Positions 1-5,573 of a stretch of DNA of 7,512 nt are shown piece by piece. Position numbers and translations under genes: made by a program. Position 1 is the first letter of the stretch. Each line of letters opens with the position of its first letter. The notes below the pieces were generated by a model. It searched no databases. It had not been told where the DNA came from and saw only the letters and a program-made list of their open reading frames with translations. The stretch comes from Candidatus Methanofastidiosia archaeon (lineage in GTDB: Archaea; Methanobacteriota_B; Thermococci; Methanofastidiosales; NM3), in the NCBI GenBank assembly GCA_020854925.1, contig JAHKLV010000199.1, positions 1 through 7,512 of the forward strand, in the 5' to 3' direction.

Positions 1-1364
1 ACGACAAGGTGGCGGCCACCGAAAAGGCAAAGGAGCTTGTACGGATGTCTGTGGCGAAGTCCCGACTTCTCGAGCCCCTGGTACAGGGGGAGATGGATGT
101 CGAACCTTCCGCCTTCATCATCGGCGGCGGCATATCCGGAATGAGCGCTGCCTTGGCGCTAGCCCAGGCAGGCGTCACGGTCTACCTTGCAGAGAAGAAA
201 GACAAGCTCGGTGGAATGCTCAACAATCTCACGACCTTGTATCCGAGCGACACCGATGCGGCCGCTCTCGTTGAAAAGCTCTCCAAACAGGTCGAGGCAG
301 AGGAAAACATCCAGGTGATGCTCAACTCAGCACCTGAAAGCATCGACGGTTACATCGGTAACTTTGAGGTCAAGGTGACTTCACAGGAAGAGCCGGTCAA
401 GGTCGGTACCATTATCATAGCCACCGGTACGGAAGAGATAGACCCCTCTGGTATCTATGGCTACGGCACGAGCGACAAGATAATCACGCAGCTCCAGATG
501 GAAAAGATGCTCCAGGAGGGCACACTTTCCAAGGACGTCAAAGAGATTGTCATGATATCCTGTGCCGGGTCACGTGAGGACACAGGGCGCACGTACTGTT
601 GCCGTGTCGGGTGCGGCACCATGCTCCGGAACGCCAAGGCACTCAAGAAGGCACGCCCAGACCTCGATGTCTTTATCCTCTTCAGGGACATGCGCTCCTT
701 CGGTAAGAACGAGGAGGAGTACTATGTCGAAGTACAGGAAAAGTATGGCGTCAAGTTCCTGCGTTATGAAAAACAGGACAAACCTGAAGTGTGTGTAGAT
801 GGAGACGACATCACCCTTCGCGTGCACGACATGCTTCTTGGCGAAGACATCGAGTTCAAACCTGACCTTGTGGTGCTTACCACGCCTACTGAAGGGTTCT
901 GCAGCGAGGACATCTCCCAGATGCTCAAGGTCCCCATGTCCAAGAACGGCGGATTCTTCCTCGAGGCTCACGCCAAGATTCGTCCGCTTGACTTTGCCAC
1001 CGATGGTGTCTACGTCTGCGGGAGCGCACATGCGCCAAAGGGTGTCGCCGACGCGCTCGCCCAGGCGATTGGAGCCGCTTCGCGCGCCGCCGTCCCCATT
1101 TTTGAGCAACAGGTCAAAGGACAGGCAATCGTCAGCGATGTGGACCAGGAAAAGTGTATCGGCTGCGGCATCTGCATGGCAATCTGCCCCTATGGGGCCA
1201 TGAAGGTCACGGATGGAAAGTCACAGTCCAACAAGGCCCTCTGCAAGGGATGCGGCACATGTGCATCGGCATGCCCCCAGTTTGCCATCAAGATGCCAAA
1301 CTTTACCGACGTGCAGATCACTGAACAGATACGGGCTGCATGTGAGAAGTCAGGAGGTGCCTAA
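1..1364 (+). CDS. hdrA: Short-form HdrA-like FAD/iron-sulfur subunit (5' partial)
   Basis: This is the flavin subunit of a heterodisulfide-reductase type complex, missing its N-terminus at the window edge. The frame is open back to base 3. The GTG at 9 is an unlikely start: the stretch TEKAK just after it matches residues 110-114 of the HdrA at 3285, so about 105 residues probably lie upstream. Numbering from base 9, the FAD-binding Rossmann motif GGGISG is at 39-44, CAGSRE at 185-190 and CCRVGC at 197-202. A C-terminal two-cluster ferredoxin has C383/386/389/393 and C412/415/418/422. The inserted ferredoxin and the CxxC pair that canonical HdrA carries after the Rossmann motif are absent; residues 71-130 connect directly instead. 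It ends two bases before the mvhD-like gene, implying co-translation. In known complexes HdrA is the bifurcating FAD site; whether this short form bifurcates or only relays electrons is unknown. Confidence 0.92.
   Translation, partial: DKVAATEKAKELVRMSVAKSRLLEPLVQGEMDVEPSAFIIGGGISGMSAALALAQAGVTVYLAEKKDKLGGMLNNLTTLYPSDTDAAALVEKLSKQVEAEENIQVMLNSAPESIDGYIGNFEVKVTSQEEPVKVGTIIIATGTEEIDPSGIYGYGTSDKIITQLQMEKMLQEGTLSKDVKEIVMISCAGSREDTGRTYCCRVGCGTMLRNAKALKKARPDLDVFILFRDMRSFGKNEEEYYVEVQEKYGVKFLRYEKQDKPEVCVDGDDITLRVHDMLLGEDIEFKPDLVVLTTPTEGFCSEDISQMLKVPMSKNGGFFLEAHAKIRPLDFATDGVYVCGSAHAPKGVADALAQAIGAASRAAVPIFEQQVKGQAIVSDVDQEKCIGCGICMAICPYGAMKVTDGKSQSNKALCKGCGTCASACPQFAIKMPNFTDVQITEQIRAACEKSGGA
1352..1359 (+). 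promoter_or_regulatory. Ribosome binding site of the mvhD-like gene
   Basis: AGGAGGTG lies inside the last codons of the upstream hdrA-like gene, seven bases before the ATG at 1367. It is the strongest Shine-Dalgarno match in the window and fixes the mvhD start. Confidence 0.8.
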
Positions 1365-1366
1365 TC

Positions 1367-2116
1367 ATGGCTGAATCAACCTCATTTGAACCAAAAATCG
1401 TTGCATTCACCTGCAACTGGTGCTCCTACGCCGGCGCCGACCTTGCCGGCACGTCACGTGTCCAGTATGCGCCAAACATGCGCATCATCCGCGTGATGTG
1501 TTCGGGCAGGGTCGAGCCCACTTTCATCCTGGAAGCGCTCCAAAACGGCGCTGACGGTGTCTGTGTGCTCGGGTGCCACTTTGGTGACTGCCACTACATC
1601 AGTGGCAACTACGAAGCGGCACGGAGGATGGAGCTTCTCAAGAAGCTTTTCAAGGACATCGGCATGGATGACAGGAGGATCATGATCGAGCGGGTGTCTG
1701 CATCAGAAGGCGACCGATTCGGTTCGGTCGTCAATGCATTTACCGAACAGATACGCGAACTCGGCCCGCTCCCCGAAGATTACCAGGAATCCCTCTCCCT
1801 CATGCGCGGGGCCTTGGAAGGCGAGCGCCTCAGGATCGTCCTTGGTTCTACTAAGCGTGCCTTCGAAGAGGGCGAGATAGAAGAGGAGCGCTACAACACC
1901 ACCATGCATGACATCGCCCTTGAGGAGATAGAGCGTGTCAAGATGATGAAGGCGCTTACCGAGAACGGACCGCAAACGGTACCCGAATGGGCGGAATATG
2001 TGGGTGTTCCCAAGATGCGCATCTGGCGTCATGTTCTTGCCCTTACGCAGAAGAATGTCATCGAGGTCGTTGGAGAGAAGGAGCATTACATGCAGTACCA
2101 GCGGAGGGGCGTATAA
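1367..2116 (+). CDS. mvhD: MvhD-like [2Fe-2S] electron-transfer subunit with C-terminal helix-turn-helix-like extension
   Basis: MvhD-family proteins carry a [2Fe-2S] cluster and link an electron donor (hydrogenase, formate dehydrogenase or another oxidoreductase) to HdrA. Residues 10-132 hold the family signature: CNWC (C16, C19) followed by AGADLAG, MCSGRVEP (C45) and GCHFGDCHY (C70, C75), five cysteines in the expected arrangement. The family is usually about 130-150 residues; this protein has 249. The extra part is a charged helical stretch (about 136-190) and then about 55 residues (190-245) reading like a winged helix: helix, a TVPEWAEYVGVP turn, a second helix MRIWRHVLALTQ, then a hairpin-like VIEVVGEKEHYMQYQ. 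No frameshift or second start separates the parts. The gene sits two bases after hdrA, overlaps the hdrD-like gene by one base, and surely works with both. The role of the extension is unknown. Confidence 0.93.
   Translation: MAESTSFEPKIVAFTCNWCSYAGADLAGTSRVQYAPNMRIIRVMCSGRVEPTFILEALQNGADGVCVLGCHFGDCHYISGNYEAARRMELLKKLFKDIGMDDRRIMIERVSASEGDRFGSVVNAFTEQIRELGPLPEDYQESLSLMRGALEGERLRIVLGSTKRAFEEGEIEEERYNTTMHDIALEEIERVKMMKALTENGPQTVPEWAEYVGVPKMRIWRHVLALTQKNVIEVVGEKEHYMQYQRRGV
2103..2109 (+). promoter_or_regulatory. Ribosome binding site deciding the HdrD-like start
   Basis: GGAGGGG stands six bases before the ATG at 2116. The frame stays open back to an ATG at 1987, but this site, the one-base stop/start overlap with mvhD and the lack of family similarity in the upstream residues all favour 2116. 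Confidence 0.75.
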
Positions 2117-3288
2117 TGGTGATCAAGCAAGAAGAAATGGACTTGGAGTTTTCCAAGAAGCTTGCGTCAGAAATTGGGGAAAGCTTCCAAAAATGCTTCC
2201 AGTGCGGTACCTGCACGGCCCGCTGCCCCGCTGGCAACGTGTCGCAGTACCGTGTGCGCAAGCTCATGCGCATGGCACAGCTTGGCCTCAAGGACAAGAT
2301 CTTCGACTCTGACGAGATCTGGAACTGCACGACGTGTTCGACGTGCAAAATACTCTGTCCCTGGGGTGTTGACACGCTTTCCACCATCCTCAAGCTTCGT
2401 GCCGAGGCGGTAAAGGCAGGCCACCCTCTGAAGAAACACGACCCGCTCGTGAAAAGCCTGCTCAGCTACGACAATCCGTGGCTGCAACCAAGAAACGCCC
2501 GTACCAAGTGGTACAAAGGGCTCGATGTCGTCGATCTTTCTAAGAACCCAGGCGAGGCAGATGTCCTCTACTATGTGGGATGCACGGCAACCTTTGACAA
2601 GCGCCTCTGGAACATGACAAAGGCCGTCGTCAAGGTCCTTGGCATGGCCGGAAAGACGGTGGGGGTCCTTGGGAAGGAAGAGAAGTGCTGCGGCGGTACC
2701 GTTCGCGGTGTCGGCCATCCAGATATCTTCCGGAGCCTTGCGACACGCAACGTCGAGGACATCAACAACGCAGGCGTCGACACCGTCATCTTCTCGTGTC
2801 CCGGGTGCCTTAACACCATCATGAACACGTACAGGAAGGAGGAGATTGGTGAGATACGGCCTAAGCTCATGCATGTGGTGGAATATGTTGCTGAACTCAT
2901 AAACGAAGGCAAGATAAAGCTTGACAAGGATGTCAAGCGCGTGGTCACCTATCACGACCCCTGCCACCTTGGCAAGCACTGCGAGGTCTACGAACCGCCC
3001 CGCGAGATTCTCAAGGCGGTCCCCGGACTCAAGTTCAAGGAAATGGACTTTGTGAAGGTCAATTCTTGGTGCTGCGGCGCCGGTGGCGGCCTCAAGACCG
3101 CATTCCCTGACCGTGCTACCGAGCTCTCCTCAAACCGGCTTGAACAAGCTGAAAAGACGGGGGCTGACACCATCACGAGCGCCTGCTCGTTCTGTTACCA
3201 GAACCTGCTCGACGGTCTCGTGGTACGCAAATCCAAGATGGAAATGAAAGACGTAATGGAAATCCTCGCGGAGGCGATTGAAGAATGA
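2116..3288 (+). CDS. hdrD: HdrD-type protein: fused HdrC and HdrB, two ferredoxin clusters and two CCG domains
   Basis: This 390-residue protein combines the electron-relay subunit HdrC and the catalytic subunit HdrB. The HdrC-like part has two [4Fe-4S] motifs, C27/30/33/37 and C71/74/77/81. The HdrB-like part has two complete CCG domains: C156, CCGG at 191-194, C228xxC231; then HDPC at 280-283, CCGAGGG at 319-325, C357xxC360. In HdrB such domains hold two noncubane [4Fe-4S] clusters that cleave the CoM-S-S-CoB disulfide. Length and order match HdrD, which in Methanosarcina pairs with the membrane cytochrome HdrE. There is no HdrE here and HdrA genes flank it, so a soluble HdrABC-like complex is more likely. 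The disulfide (or other) substrate cannot be read from sequence; relatives in non-methanogens have unknown substrates. Its stop overlaps the next start (ATGA). Confidence 0.93.
   Translation: MVIKQEEMDLEFSKKLASEIGESFQKCFQCGTCTARCPAGNVSQYRVRKLMRMAQLGLKDKIFDSDEIWNCTTCSTCKILCPWGVDTLSTILKLRAEAVKAGHPLKKHDPLVKSLLSYDNPWLQPRNARTKWYKGLDVVDLSKNPGEADVLYYVGCTATFDKRLWNMTKAVVKVLGMAGKTVGVLGKEEKCCGGTVRGVGHPDIFRSLATRNVEDINNAGVDTVIFSCPGCLNTIMNTYRKEEIGEIRPKLMHVVEYVAELINEGKIKLDKDVKRVVTYHDPCHLGKHCEVYEPPREILKAVPGLKFKEMDFVKVNSWCCGAGGGLKTAFPDRATELSSNRLEQAEKTGADTITSACSFCYQNLLDGLVVRKSKMEMKDVMEILAEAIEE
3270..3274 (+). promoter_or_regulatory. Ribosome binding site of the HdrA-MvhD fusion gene
   Basis: GGAGG lies ten bases before the ATG at 3285, inside the end of the hdrD-like gene. 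With the ATGA stop/start overlap it supports this start and coupled translation. Confidence 0.65.
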
Positions 3289-5573
3289 AGATAGGCGTAT
3301 TCATCTGCTTTTGCGGAAACAACATCGGCGGGTACGTCAATGTTCCCGAGCTCACCGATTATTTCAACACCCTTGGCGACGACGTCATAGCGTTTAACAC
3401 CACGTTTCTTTGTTCGGAGATTGGCCAGGACCTAATCAAGGACAAGATCGAGGAGCTCAACCTTGACGCCGTCGTCGTGGCTTCGTGTTCCCCCAAGCAC
3501 CACGGGTCCATCTTCCAGAACTGTATTGGTGAAAAGATTAACCAGTACCGCTGGGAGTTTGCAAACATCCGTGAGCAGTGTGCATGGACGACCCCGAACA
3601 AGAAGGACGCCACGGAAAAGGCAAAGGCCATCATCATGGGCGCCATCGAGAAGGCAAAGCTCCTCAAGGACATCGGCTCAACAAGAGTCCCTGTCACGAA
3701 GGACGTGCTTATCATCGGCGGCGGTATCACCGGCATGCACGCCTCCCTCGAGCTTACCGACAAGGGATTCCACGTGCACATGGTGGAAAAGAAGGAGACG
3801 ATTGGCGGCAACATGGTCCGCTTCGACCGTGTCTTCCCCACCGACGACTGTGCCATGTGTACCAGTTCCCCCATCCTGGCGGATGTGGCCATGAACAAGC
3901 TCATCGACATCTATTCTCTCTCTGAAGTGGTAGAAGTCAAGGGACGGCCGGGCGAATACAAGATTAAGATTGTGAAGCGCCCCCGGTATGTCGACGAGAA
4001 GAAGTGTACCGCCTGCGGCGAATGTACCTCACACTGTCCCGTGGAGGTATGGAGCGAGTGGGACGAGGGCATGGGCCTTCGTGCCGCCATCTTCAAGCCG
4101 CTCGCCCAGGCCGTGCCGCTCAAGAACAGGATAGAGCGCGATTCCTGCATCCGCTGCGGAACGTGTGAAAACGTCTGCAAGGCGGGAGCGGTCCTCTATG
4201 ACGACACCGAGCGCGAATTTGAGATAACGGTTGGCGCCATCCTTGTGTGTACCGGGTACGAGCTTATCGACCTTACCAACACCGAGTACCACCAGGAACA
4301 TCCCAATGTGCTCACCGGCTTCCAGCTCGAGAGAATCAAGGTACCGTCCGGCCCTACGGCGGGAGAAATCCTTCGCCCCTCTGACGGCAAGATGCCCGAG
4401 CACCTCGTCTTCGTGCAGTGCGCCGGGTCGCGCGACCGCCGGTACAACGTCTATTGCTCCAAGATATGCTGCATGTACGCGACGAAGAACGCTCGGCTTA
4501 TCAAGGCGGAAAATCCTCACATGAAGATAAGCGTATGCTATATCGACATGCGTACCGCAGGGCGCGGCTACGAAGAGTTCTTTGACAAGGCACGTGAGAT
4601 GGGCATCAACTACATCCGCGGCAACGTCTCGGAAATCGTGCCAGACGGCGAGGACCTTATCCTCAAGGTTGAAGACACGTTCACGAGCGAACCCATCGAT
4701 GTCAGGGCTGACATGGTGGTCCTCTCAAACGGCCTTATCCCGTCGCAGGGCACCAAGGACATGTCAAGCGTCATTCACATCGTTTCCGGCGCCGACAAGT
4801 TCCTCGCACCGGTCCACGTTAAGATCGCCCCTGTGGACACCGCTTCAAAAGGCATCTACATCGCCGGTACCACCGAGGCGCCAAAGCCCATCCAGGAATG
4901 CATCACTGACGCAGGTCTTGTGGCTTCAAGGATTGCCACGTTCCTCAAGGATCCCGAAATCGAGATCGACCTTACCACGTCAAAGATCAATCCCGAGGTG
5001 TGTATCAAGTGCGGCACCTGTGCCGAGAACTGCGTGTACGACGCCATTGAGACGAGCGGCGAGTTCTACGAGGTTCGCGACGTGTCCTGCCAGGCGTGCG
5101 GCAAGTGTTCCGTCACCTGCCCCACGAACGCCATCGACCTGTCATTATTCTCTGAGGACCAGATAATCAAGCAGGTCGACGGTATCCTTCACGAGGACCC
5201 GGATGCCATCATCGGCTACTGTTGCTACCAGTGCGGCTACAACGCTGCTGACCTTGCCGGAACGGCCAAGGCAAACATCGACCCGAGCATCAAGGTCGTC
5301 TTGGTGCCCTGTTCCGGACGCGTGACCATGCAGCATATGCTTTACCCCTTCTTCAAGGGTGCAAAGGGTGTGTTTTTGGCCGCATGCCTCGAAGGGCAGT
5401 GCCACTACATCGATGGCAACCTCCAGGCAAAGGAAAAGGTGGCGCTCTCTAAGAAGGCGCTTGACATCATGGGCGTGGGTGGGCGTAAGCTCAATCTGTT
5501 TAACATGTCTTCAGCGGAAGGCCCGAAATTCGTGGCTGCCGCTAAGAGGATGGTGGAAATATGTCAGGAGTAG
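3285..5573 (+). CDS. hdrA: Full-length HdrA fused to a C-terminal MvhD domain
   Basis: This 762-residue protein has all canonical HdrA parts in order: an N-terminal domain with CFCGNN (C8, C10), C43, C68 and REQCAW (C99); FAD Rossmann motif GGGITG at 145-150; CAMC at 189-192; an inserted ferredoxin (C241/244/247/251 and C288/291/294/298); CAGSRD at 379-384 with C391, C395, C396; and a C-terminal ferredoxin (C573/576/579/583 and C602/605/608/612). Residues 641-762 are a complete MvhD domain with C647xxC650, CSGRV (C676), and C701/C706. Fusion of HdrA with MvhD is known in several anaerobes and makes donor and bifurcating site one chain. It differs strongly from the short HdrA at the left edge, so the two probably form different halves of one assembly rather than being interchangeable. 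One oddity is AGRGYEEF (425-432), where methanogen HdrA, from memory, reads FGKGYEEF. It overlaps the next gene by 13 bases. Confidence 0.95.
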   Translation: MKIGVFICFCGNNIGGYVNVPELTDYFNTLGDDVIAFNTTFLCSEIGQDLIKDKIEELNLDAVVVASCSPKHHGSIFQNCIGEKINQYRWEFANIREQCAWTTPNKKDATEKAKAIIMGAIEKAKLLKDIGSTRVPVTKDVLIIGGGITGMHASLELTDKGFHVHMVEKKETIGGNMVRFDRVFPTDDCAMCTSSPILADVAMNKLIDIYSLSEVVEVKGRPGEYKIKIVKRPRYVDEKKCTACGECTSHCPVEVWSEWDEGMGLRAAIFKPLAQAVPLKNRIERDSCIRCGTCENVCKAGAVLYDDTEREFEITVGAILVCTGYELIDLTNTEYHQEHPNVLTGFQLERIKVPSGPTAGEILRPSDGKMPEHLVFVQCAGSRDRRYNVYCSKICCMYATKNARLIKAENPHMKISVCYIDMRTAGRGYEEFFDKAREMGINYIRGNVSEIVPDGEDLILKVEDTFTSEPIDVRADMVVLSNGLIPSQGTKDMSSVIHIVSGADKFLAPVHVKIAPVDTASKGIYIAGTTEAPKPIQECITDAGLVASRIATFLKDPEIEIDLTTSKINPEVCIKCGTCAENCVYDAIETSGEFYEVRDVSCQACGKCSVTCPTNAIDLSLFSEDQIIKQVDGILHEDPDAIIGYCCYQCGYNAADLAGTAKANIDPSIKVVLVPCSGRVTMQHMLYPFFKGAKGVFLAACLEGQCHYIDGNLQAKEKVALSKKALDIMGVGGRKLNLFNMSSAEGPKFVAAAKRMVEICQE
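5546..5556 (+). promoter_or_regulatory. Probable ribosome binding site of the tandem HdrD gene
   Basis: A purine-rich run GAGGATGGTGG precedes the ATG at 5561, inside the HdrA-MvhD coding region. It is weaker than the other sites here. The next in-frame ATG, at 5615, has only a C-rich stretch before it, so 5561 is preferred, with translation partly relying on coupling through the 13-base overlap. Confidence 0.5.

Noticed and set aside
9..11. GTG at 9 as the true start of the first gene
   Set aside because: The frame is open upstream to the window edge, and comparison with the paralogue at 3285 places this point about 105 residues into the protein.
570..1109. A 179-codon open frame on the minus strand
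   Set aside because: It is antisense to the FAD and CAGSRE region of the short HdrA and has no recognisable domain.
1987..2115. An in-frame ATG at 1987 that would add 43 residues to the HdrD-like protein
   Set aside because: The added residues overlap the well-supported mvhD coding region, show no Hdr similarity, and the start at 2116 has a good ribosome binding site and a stop/start overlap.
1772..2116. The C-terminal part of the MvhD-like protein as a separate regulator gene
   Set aside because: It is in one uninterrupted frame with the MvhD domain and I see no convincing internal start with a ribosome binding site.
2167..2979. A 270-codon open frame on the minus strand
   Set aside because: It lies fully antisense to the hdrD-like gene, its translation resembles no family I know, and long antisense frames are expected opposite GC-rich coding sequence.
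3285..5573. Possible selenocysteine (in-frame TGA) as in some methanogen Hdr and hydrogenase subunits
   Set aside because: All motif positions are cysteine codons and no in-frame TGA occurs before the true stop in any of the genes.
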